Source: Bradyrhizobium sp. (GTDB lineage Bacteria > Pseudomonadota > Alphaproteobacteria > Rhizobiales > Xanthobacteraceae). Taken from it: 11,698 bases of DNA. The DNA lies in the NCBI GenBank assembly GCA_028290305.1, contig JAQGKC010000119.1, forward strand, positions 1-11,698. The letters are read 5' to 3'. The first letter of the stretch is position 1; every line of letters starts with the position of its first letter. This document shows, in pieces, positions 6,615 through 11,698 of this stretch. Below the pieces are notes generated by a model. The model saw only the letters and a list, made by a program, of their open reading frames with translations, was not told the DNA's origin and made no database searches. A program made the translations under genes and the position numbers.

Positions 6615-6621
6615 CACCACC

Positions 6622-7068
6622 ATGGCCATGACGATGAACGGCGAAGTCCAGCTTGCGGCGCCGCGCGAGGCCGTATGGGCCAAATTGAACGATCCGGAAG
6701 TGCTCAAGACCTGCATCCCCGGCTGCGAAGAGCTGGAAAAAACCGAAGACAATGGTTTCCGCGCGGTCGCCAAAATGAAGGTCGGGCCGGTGTCGGCCCG
6801 CTTCAAAGGCCGGGTCACGCTGAGCGATCTCGATCCACCCAACGGCTACAAGATTTCAGGCGAGGGCGAGGGTGGTGTGGCAGGCTTCGCCAAGGGTGGC
6901 GCGACGGTGGCGCTGGCCGACAAGGACGGCGGCACGCTGTTGACTTATAATGTCGAGGCACAGATCGGCGGCAAGCTCGCCCAGCTCGGCCAGCGGCTGA
7001 TCAACGGTTCGGCCAAGAAACTGGCCGATGAATTTTTCGCGAATTTTGCCAAGGCGGTGCAGGGCTAG
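6622..7068 (+). CDS. coxG: CoxG-like SRPBCC family accessory protein (short form)
   Basis: This 148-aa protein is of the CoxG subfamily of the SRPBCC/START-like fold. It begins MAMTMNGEVQLAAPREAVWA, continues with the typical NDPEVLKTCIPGCEELEK (24-41), a VGPVSARFKGRVTLSD strand pair, and the glycine-rich GEGEGGVAGFAKGGA segment, and ends with a helix around IGGKLAQLGQRLINGSAKKLADEF. In Oligotropha-type cox clusters CoxG is linked to membrane anchoring of CO dehydrogenase; this is family knowledge. This copy stops soon after the SRPBCC domain and lacks the longer C-terminal extension with a hydrophobic end seen in some CoxG proteins, so a membrane anchoring role is doubtful here. It is followed by a 154-bp gap before coxS, so coxS may have its own promoter or be read through. 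Confidence 0.9.
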   Translation: MAMTMNGEVQLAAPREAVWAKLNDPEVLKTCIPGCEELEKTEDNGFRAVAKMKVGPVSARFKGRVTLSDLDPPNGYKISGEGEGGVAGFAKGGATVALADKDGGTLLTYNVEAQIGGKLAQLGQRLINGSAKKLADEFFANFAKAVQG

Positions 7069-7184
7069 TTTGACGGCTAGCCTGACCGAATCCCTGATAA
7101 GTCACGTCAAGCCATGTCCCAGGTGAGGTTGCTCATTGCCGGGATGGCCCATATTATGCCTTTGGAATGATTTTAATGACTGTT

Positions 7185-7201
7185 CCGCCGATATGCGGCG
7201 G
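7185..7201 (+). promoter_or_regulatory. Small inverted repeat in the coxS leader
   Basis: CCGCC (7185-7189) and GGCGG (7197-7201) can form a five-pair hairpin with a 7-base loop ending 21 bases before the coxS ATG at 7223. It has no T-run, so it is not a terminator. It could be a leader structure or a binding site, or chance in GC-rich DNA. The purine run GAAGAGAG at 7209-7216, just after it, is the likely Shine-Dalgarno. Confidence 0.3.
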
Positions 7202-7222
7202 TGCAGATGAAGAGAGTGCTGA

Positions 7223-7708
7223 ATGGCCAAAATTTCGCTGATTGTGAACGGTAATCCCGTCAATGCCAATGTCGACCCCCGTACTTTGCTGGTGCAGTTT
7301 CTACGTGAGAATCTGCGCCTGACCGGCACCCATGTTGGTTGCGACACCTCGCAATGCGGGGCCTGTGTCGTGCATCTCGACGGCAAGGCAGTCAAATCCT
7401 GCACCACGCTTGCGGTGATGACTGACGGCCACGAGGTCAAGACGATCGAGGGCTTAGCCGCCGACGGCGCGCCGCTGCATCCGATGCAGGAAGCATTCCG
7501 CGAGCATCATGGCCTGCAATGCGGTTTCTGCACCCCCGGCATGATCATGACCGCGGTCGATCTGGTCCACCGCAAGGGTCACGATCTCAGCGACCACACC
7601 ATTCGCGAAGAGCTCGAAGGCAATCTGTGCCGCTGCACCGGCTACCAGAACATCGTTCAATCGATCGCGGCGGGCGCCAAGGCGATGGCGAACTCCGATC
7701 TCGCTTAA
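7223..7708 (+). CDS. coxS: CO dehydrogenase-type molybdenum hydroxylase, [2Fe-2S] small subunit
   Basis: This is a 161-aa iron-sulfur subunit that relays electrons from the molybdopterin site to FAD. Its N-terminal ferredoxin-like domain has Cys40, Cys45, Cys48 and Cys60 ([22 protein letters not shown]). The C-terminal helical domain has the second cluster ligands Cys100 and Cys103 ([10 protein letters not shown]) and Cys136 and Cys138 ([13 protein letters not shown]). All eight ligands are present and the length is normal. The ATG at 7223 has a GAAGAGAG purine stretch upstream and the canonical start [10 protein letters not shown]. The same architecture occurs in many aldehyde, nicotine and xanthine-type hydroxylases, so carbon monoxide as substrate is inferred only from the surrounding cox-type accessory genes. 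The large subunit gene expected next is missing; coxM starts 33 bp downstream. Confidence 0.95.
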   Translation: MAKISLIVNGNPVNANVDPRTLLVQFLRENLRLTGTHVGCDTSQCGACVVHLDGKAVKSCTTLAVMTDGHEVKTIEGLAADGAPLHPMQEAFREHHGLQCGFCTPGMIMTAVDLVHRKGHDLSDHTIREELEGNLCRCTGYQNIVQSIAAGAKAMANSDLA

Positions 7709-7741
7709 TTGATGTCACCGCACGGCGCTTAGGGATATCTC

Positions 7742-8548
7742 ATGTACGAATTCAAATATCATCGTCCGGCGACTGTGCGGCAGGCCGCCAATCTGCTGAT
7801 CAAGAATGAAGACGCCAAGCTGATCGCCGGCGGTCACACGCTGGTGCCCGTCATGAAGCAGCGGCTCGCGAGCCCGCCGCATCTGGTCGACCTCTCCCAC
7901 ATCGAGGGCCTCGACGGCATCGAGATGAAGGGCCGTTCGCTGGTGATCGGCGCCACCACAAAACACGCCGATGTCGCGACCTCCGCAATCGTCGGCGAGG
8001 CGATCCCGGCGCTGGCCGAACTCGCAGGGCTGATCGGCGATCCCGCGGTTCGCCACAAAGGCACCATCGGCGGCTCGCTCGCCAACAACGATCCCACCGC
8101 CGATTATCCCGCGGCATGTCTTGCGCTCGGCGCGACCATTGTCACCAACAAGCGCCGGCTGAAGCCTGAAGAGTTCTTCCAAGGGCTATTTACGACGGCG
8201 CTCGAGAGCGACGAGATCATCACCAAGGTGATGTTCCCGGTGCCGAAGAAGGCCGCCTATATCAAATTCCGCAACCAGGCTTCGCGCTATGCGCTGGTCG
8301 GGGTGTTCGTCGCCAAGCGTCCATCGGATGTGCGCGTCGCCGTCACCGGCGCCGGTTCGGACGGCGTGTTCCGCGTCACCGCGTTCGAGGAGGCGCTGAA
8401 GAAGCGTTTCTCGCCCAAGGCGCTCGATGGCTTGACGGTGCCCGCGGACGGCCTGAACAGCGACCTGCACGGCAGCGCCGAATATCGCGCACATCTGATC
8501 TCGGTGCTGACGCGCCGCGCCGTCGAAGCCGCAACCGGCAAAGCGTGA
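7742..8548 (+). CDS. coxM: CO dehydrogenase-type molybdenum hydroxylase, FAD-binding medium subunit
   Basis: This is a 268-aa flavoprotein subunit that accepts electrons from CoxS. It has the two FAD-contact motifs of the family: AGGHTLVPVMK at residues 29-39 (first pyrophosphate loop) and TIGGSLANNDPTADYP at 108-123 (second loop). A C-terminal CO_deh_flav_C-like domain follows (about 170-265, with RNQASRYALVGVFVA). The start MYEFKYHRPATV is canonical, and AGGG at 7731-7734 is a well-spaced Shine-Dalgarno for the ATG at 7742. It is close to the usual length for the family. In form II clusters the usual order is coxS-coxL-coxM and in form I it is coxM-coxS-coxL. Here S is directly followed by M, so the arrangement looks like form II with L removed or relocated. 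Confidence 0.95.
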   Translation: MYEFKYHRPATVRQAANLLIKNEDAKLIAGGHTLVPVMKQRLASPPHLVDLSHIEGLDGIEMKGRSLVIGATTKHADVATSAIVGEAIPALAELAGLIGDPAVRHKGTIGGSLANNDPTADYPAACLALGATIVTNKRRLKPEEFFQGLFTTALESDEIITKVMFPVPKKAAYIKFRNQASRYALVGVFVAKRPSDVRVAVTGAGSDGVFRVTAFEEALKKRFSPKALDGLTVPADGLNSDLHGSAEYRAHLISVLTRRAVEAATGKA

Positions 8549-8585
8549 CGTTGTTAATTCACAGCGTATCAAGACTGGCTCTCCC

Positions 8586-9494
8586 ATGAGTGCATCGGCG
8601 TTACCTTCTTCTGTTGACGCAATGCTCGAACTCCTGACCTCGCGCGGCTATCTTGCGGAGCGCTCGCTGGCCACGGTGGCGTATCTGTCGCTGCGCATGG
8701 GCCGGCCGCTGTTTCTGGAAGGCGAGGCCGGCGTCGGCAAGACCGAGATCGCCAAGGTGCTGTCGGCGGCGCTGGGGCGAAAGCTGATTCGTCTGCAGTG
8801 CTACGAAGGGCTGGACGTCGCTTCCGCGGTCTATGAGTGGAATAGCGCGGCGCAGATGATCGCGATCAGGCTTGCCGAAGCCGCTGGCGATACCGATCGA
8901 GACCAGCTTTCCAGCGATATTTTTGCCGAACGCTATCTGATCAAACGCCCGCTGCTGCAGGCGCTGGAACCGGATGTAGCGGGCGCGCCGGTGCTTTTGA
9001 TCGATGAACTCGACCGCGCCGACGAGGCATTCGAGGCTTACCTGCTTGAGATTCTGAGCGACTTCCAGGTGACGATCCCCGAACTCGGCACCGTCAAGGC
9101 GCCGCATCCGCCGATCGTGATCGTCACCTCGAACCGCACCCGCGAGATTCACGATGCGCTCAAGCGCCGCTGCCTCTACCACTGGGTGGATTATCCGAGC
9201 GCCGAGCGCGAGCTGGCGATCATCAAATCGCGCGTGCCCGGAATCTCCGCTAAATTGTCGCAACAGGTCGTCGGCTTCGTCCAGGCGCTACGCGAGCAGG
9301 ATTTTTACAAATCGCCGGGCGTTGCCGAGACCATCGACTGGGCCACCGCGCTGACCGAACTCGACGCCCGCTCGCTGACCCCGCAGGTGGTCGGCGATAC
9401 GCTGGGCGCGCTGTTGAAATACCAGGACGACATCGCGCGGATGCAGGGCGACGCGCTGCAGAAGGTCCTCAAGGAAGCGACGAGCGAGAATTAG
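8586..9494 (+). CDS. coxD: MoxR-type AAA+ ATPase, CoxD-like maturation factor
   Basis: This is a 302-aa AAA+ ATPase of the MoxR group. In the Oligotropha cox system CoxD acts with CoxE as a chaperone-like pair in assembling the [CuSMoO2] active site (family knowledge). Sequence evidence: Walker A GEAGVGKT at 46-53, Walker B VLLIDELDRAD at 136-146, sensor 1 TSN at 181-183, and the arginine-finger region ALKRRCLYHWVDYP at 191-204. The C-terminal lid domain continues to 302. The ATG at 8586 follows coxM by 37 bp, with no clear Shine-Dalgarno. The very hydrophilic C-terminal tail (YQDDIARMQGDALQKVLKEA) is usual for this group. A MoxR ATPase next to a VWA protein and XdhC genes fits a molybdenum hydroxylase maturation set; other MoxR/VWA pairs serve different enzymes. 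Confidence 0.92.
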   Translation: MSASALPSSVDAMLELLTSRGYLAERSLATVAYLSLRMGRPLFLEGEAGVGKTEIAKVLSAALGRKLIRLQCYEGLDVASAVYEWNSAAQMIAIRLAEAAGDTDRDQLSSDIFAERYLIKRPLLQALEPDVAGAPVLLIDELDRADEAFEAYLLEILSDFQVTIPELGTVKAPHPPIVIVTSNRTREIHDALKRRCLYHWVDYPSAERELAIIKSRVPGISAKLSQQVVGFVQALREQDFYKSPGVAETIDWATALTELDARSLTPQVVGDTLGALLKYQDDIARMQGDALQKVLKEATSEN

Positions 9495-9499
9495 CTGGT

Positions 9500-9593
9500 C
9501 GTCATTCCGGGGCGCGCAAATCGCGAACCCGGAATCCAGAGATTACAGCACGAGATTCCGGGTCCGCGCCAAGCGGCGCGTCCCGGAGTGACG
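9500..9593. repeat. 94-bp palindromic interspersed repeat between coxD and coxE
   Basis: The ends CGTCATTCCGGG (9500-9511) and CCCGGAGTGACG (9582-9593) are inverted repeats with a single mismatch. A perfect inner pair, CCCGGAATC (9528-9536) and GATTCCGGG (9554-9562), and GC-rich arms around GGCGCGC and GCGGCGCG add further pairing. It resembles a repeat family I recall from Bradyrhizobium and Rhodopseudomonas intergenic regions, typically CGTCATTCCGGGGCGCGC...CCCGGAATGACG; family membership is from memory. It occupies most of the 108-bp gap between coxD and coxE, and its right end directly adjoins the coxE ribosome binding site (AAGGTGAGA, 9594-9602). A GTG start at 9588, inside the repeat, is rejected for coxE. 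Confidence 0.88.
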
Positions 9594-9602
9594 AAGGTGA
9601 GA

Positions 9603-10802
9603 ATGACCACTCCGTCCACCACGCCCGCCACCGGTCTGATCACAGACAACGTGGTCGGCTTTGCCCGGGCGTTGCGCGCCGCGGGAATTCCGGTCGGGCC
9701 TGGCGCCGTGATCGATGCGCTCAATGCTTTGCAGATGATCGAGATCGGTAACCGCGCCGACGTCTTCACCACGCTTGAAGCGGTTTTCGTCAAGCGCCAC
9801 GAGCATACGCTGGTGTTCGCGCAGGCGTTCGATCTGTTCTTCCGCGCCGCCGAGGACTGGAAGCACATGCTGGATTCGGTGCCGCTGCCGGATCAGGCCA
9901 AGAAAAAGCCGCCGCCGGCGTCGCGCCGCGTCCAGGAGGCGCTGTCGCAGCCGTCGATGAGCGAAACGCCGCAGGCCCAGGAACAGGAAATCAGGCTTTC
10001 GGTATCCGACAAGGAAGTCCTGCAGAAGAAGGATTTCGCGCAGATGAGCGCGGCCGAAATCGCGCAGGTGACCCGCGCCATCGCGCAGATGAAATTGCCG
10101 CAGGCAGAGTTGCGCACCCGACGCTATCAGCCGGATACCCGCGGGCTGCGGCTCGACATGCGCCGCACCCTGCGCGGCAGTTTGCGCACCGGTGGCGACA
10201 TCATCGATATCCGTCGCCTGGGGCTGATCGACAAGCCGGCGCCGATCGTGGCGCTGCTCGATATATCCGGCTCGATGAGCGAATACACCCGCCTCTTCCT
10301 GCATTTCCTGCATGCCATCACCGATGCCCGCAAGCGCGTGTCGGTGTTTCTGTTCGGTACGAGACTGACCAATGTGACGCGGGCACTGCGGGCGCGGGAT
10401 CCCGACGAGGCGCTGGCAAGCTGCTCGTCGGCGGTGGAGGACTGGGCCGGCGGCACCCGCATCGCCACCTCGCTGCATACCTTCAACAAGCTGTGGGGCC
10501 GGCGCGTGCTCGGGCAGGGCGCGATCGTGCTATTGATCTCCGACGGGCTGGAGCGCGAGGCGGACGCCAAGCTGGCGTTCGAGATGGACCGGCTGCACAG
10601 GTCTTGCCGCCGCCTGATCTGGCTCAATCCGCTGCTGCGCTATGGCGGCTTCGAGGCCAAGGCGCAGGGCATCAAAATGATGCTGCCGCACGTTGACGAA
10701 TTCCGCCCGGTACATAATTTGAGTTCAATCGAGGGGCTGATCGCGGCACTTTCCTCGGCGCCACCGCCGCATCATCTCAGCCACATCCGCCCCGCAGCTT
10801 GA
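9603..10802 (+). CDS. coxE: VWA-domain protein, CoxE-like maturation factor
   Basis: This 399-aa protein carries a von Willebrand factor A domain in its C-terminal half and is the usual partner of the MoxR ATPase CoxD in assembly of the molybdenum active site. The metal-ion-dependent adhesion site is intact: DISGSMS at residues 220-226, Thr285 in GGTRIATS, and Asp314 in LISDGLE. The N-terminal half is helical and linked by a proline/lysine/glutamine-rich spacer (about 97-131). The ATG at 9603 (MTTPSTTPATGLITDNVVGF) is chosen because AAGGTGAGA precedes it directly; the in-frame GTG at 9588 lies inside a palindromic repeat. It ends 11 bp before the XdhC N-terminal gene, so the two are likely co-transcribed. 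The DUF/CoxE family call is firm; a specific role in copper or sulfur insertion is inference. Confidence 0.93.
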   Translation: MTTPSTTPATGLITDNVVGFARALRAAGIPVGPGAVIDALNALQMIEIGNRADVFTTLEAVFVKRHEHTLVFAQAFDLFFRAAEDWKHMLDSVPLPDQAKKKPPPASRRVQEALSQPSMSETPQAQEQEIRLSVSDKEVLQKKDFAQMSAAEIAQVTRAIAQMKLPQAELRTRRYQPDTRGLRLDMRRTLRGSLRTGGDIIDIRRLGLIDKPAPIVALLDISGSMSEYTRLFLHFLHAITDARKRVSVFLFGTRLTNVTRALRARDPDEALASCSSAVEDWAGGTRIATSLHTFNKLWGRRVLGQGAIVLLISDGLEREADAKLAFEMDRLHRSCRRLIWLNPLLRYGGFEAKAQGIKMMLPHVDEFRPVHNLSSIEGLIAALSSAPPPHHLSHIRPAA

Positions 10803-10813
10803 AAGAGGCTCCC

Positions 10814-11143
10814 ATGCTCAATCGCGACGAAGACATTCTCAAAGCGGCTGAGGACTGGCAGAAGGCCGGCCACGGCGTCGCGCTGGCCACCGTGGTCGAA
10901 ACCTGGGGCTCGGCGCCGCGGCCCGCCGGCTCCAGCCTCGTGATCAACGATGACGGCACATTCCTGGGATCGGTGTCCGGCGGCTGCGTCGAGGGCGCTG
11001 TTGTCACCGAGGCGCTCGACGTGATCGCCAGCGGCCAGCCGAAAATGCTCGAATTCGGCGTCGCCGACGAGACCGCGTGGAATGTCGGGCTGTCCTGCGG
11101 CGGCACCATCCGCGTGTTTGTCGAGAAAGTCGGCCAGTCGTGA
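10814..11143 (+). CDS. XdhC/CoxI-family protein, N-terminal half as a separate gene
   Basis: This 109-aa protein corresponds to the N-terminal XdhC_CoxI domain found in maturation factors that bind the molybdenum cofactor and deliver it, in sulfurated form, to xanthine dehydrogenase-type enzymes (family knowledge). It shows TWGSAPRPAGSSL (31-43), GSVSGGCVEGAVV (52-64) and the conserved GLSCGGTIRVFVE (92-104), with both family cysteines (Cys58 and Cys96). The ATG at 10814 is preceded by AGAGG at 10804-10808; a TTG at 10799 would extend into the coxE stop and is not needed. Its stop (TGA, 11141-11143) overlaps the GTG start of the next gene, which encodes the other half of a typical XdhC. It is therefore one of a split pair and is probably translated in a coupled manner. 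Confidence 0.9.
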   Translation: MLNRDEDILKAAEDWQKAGHGVALATVVETWGSAPRPAGSSLVINDDGTFLGSVSGGCVEGAVVTEALDVIASGQPKMLEFGVADETAWNVGLSCGGTIRVFVEKVGQS

Positions 11144-11698
11144 AATTCGAGACGCTTGCCGAAGTCAATGTCGAGCGCGCCGCGCGGCGGCCGGTGATCG
11201 TGGTCACCGATACCGCCAATGGCGAGCAGCGGCTGGTCAAGGCGAAGGATATCGCCACCGATCCGCTAAGCGCCGAACTGTCAAAACAGTTGCGCATGGG
11301 CAAGAGCGGCATGATCGAGGCCGGCGGCAAGAAGCTGTTTCTCAATGTCTATGCGCCGACCGCTCGCCTCGTCATCATCGGCGCGGTTCATATCAGCCAG
11401 GCCCTGGCGCCGCTGGCGCGCTCGCTGGACTATGACGTGACGGTGGTGGATCCGCGCACCGCTTTTGCCAGTCCCGAGCGATTTCCCGATGTGCCGCTGA
11501 TCGCGGAATGGCCCGACGTGGCGCTGCCGCCGCTCAATGTCGATCACTACACCGCGTTCGTGGCGGTGACGCACGATCCCAAGATCGACGATCCGGCGCT
11601 GCTGCACGCGTTCGAACGCGACTGCTTCTATATCGGCGCACTGGGCTCGCGAAAGACCCACGCCAAGCGCGGCGAGCGCCTCAAGGCGCAGGGCGCCA
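11140..11698 (+). CDS. XdhC-family protein, C-terminal Rossmann half as a separate gene, cut by the window edge
   Basis: This is an open frame of at least 186 residues running off the right edge. It begins at a GTG (11140-11142) overlapping the stop of the XdhC N-terminal gene in a GTGA arrangement; no ATG is available nearby, and residues 1-75 look genuinely coded. The body is the XdhC_C Rossmann domain: RLVIIGAVHISQALAPLA (76-93) as the dinucleotide-binding loop, VTVVDPRTAFA (100-110), FVAVTHDPKIDD (140-151), and YIGALGSRKTHAKR (164-177), which is the family's hallmark segment. The canonical GxG-type loop reads G-A-V-H-I-S here, which is acceptable for XdhC. With its upstream partner it would supply a complete XdhC/CoxI-type maturation function for the cox hydroxylase. 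What follows beyond 11698 cannot be seen; a MobA-like nucleotidyltransferase is often next in such clusters. Confidence 0.9.
   Translation, partial: MKFETLAEVNVERAARRPVIVVTDTANGEQRLVKAKDIATDPLSAELSKQLRMGKSGMIEAGGKKLFLNVYAPTARLVIIGAVHISQALAPLARSLDYDVTVVDPRTAFASPERFPDVPLIAEWPDVALPPLNVDHYTAFVAVTHDPKIDDPALLHAFERDCFYIGALGSRKTHAKRGERLKAQGA

Noticed and set aside
9543..10478. 311-codon minus-strand frame opposite coxE
   Set aside because: It covers the coxE VWA region, whose MIDAS residues are clear on the plus strand, and the frame has Arg/His/Gln-rich shadow composition.
1..11698. tRNA, rRNA or prophage genes
   Set aside because: No cloverleaf, rRNA-like stretch or phage gene was recognised on either strand.

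Overview
The window looks like chromosomal DNA of an alphaproteobacterium in the Bradyrhizobium/Rhodopseudomonas group (Nitrobacteraceae). The evidence is GC-rich coding DNA, high-identity-looking rhizobial Liv transporter motifs, a form II-like cox gene set, and short palindromic intergenic repeats of the kind scattered through Bradyrhizobium genomes. The taxonomic call is recognition by eye, not a search.

Layout. (1) Positions 1-2559, minus strand: the tail of a branched-chain amino acid ABC transporter operon, livH-livM-livG, coupled by start/stop overlaps; livG runs off the left edge. (2) 2560-3276: an intergenic block with a 48-bp palindromic repeat before livH, a 54-aa Asn/Gln/Pro/Gly-rich repeat protein on the plus strand with its own Shine-Dalgarno and a strong intrinsic terminator. 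(3) 3277-3804, plus: an unrecognised 175-aa multi-pass membrane protein whose tail overlaps convergently with pcaC. (4) 3766-6454, minus: pcaB-pcaD-pcaC, three consecutive steps of the protocatechuate branch of the beta-ketoadipate pathway; a 117-bp palindromic repeat sits between pcaD and pcaC. (5) 6622-11698, plus: a molybdenum-hydroxylase (CO-dehydrogenase-type) cluster in the order coxG, coxS, coxM, coxD (MoxR AAA+), coxE (VWA), XdhC N-terminal half, XdhC C-terminal half (cut by the right edge). A second palindromic repeat lies between coxD and coxE.

How the genes fit together. CoxS (two [2Fe-2S] clusters) and CoxM (FAD) are the electron-transfer subunits of a hydroxylase whose catalytic molybdopterin subunit would be CoxL. 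CoxD, CoxE and the XdhC-type proteins are maturation factors for the Mo active site, and CoxG is the SRPBCC accessory protein. The striking point is that coxL is absent: coxS and coxM are only 33 bp apart, exactly where form II clusters carry coxL. Either coxL is elsewhere, or it was deleted, or this enzyme pairs with a distant large subunit.

The rest is well-known machinery. The observations most worth following are the missing coxL, the repeats whose outer edge adjoins the ribosome binding site of the next gene, and the small NQNPGQQ-repeat protein.
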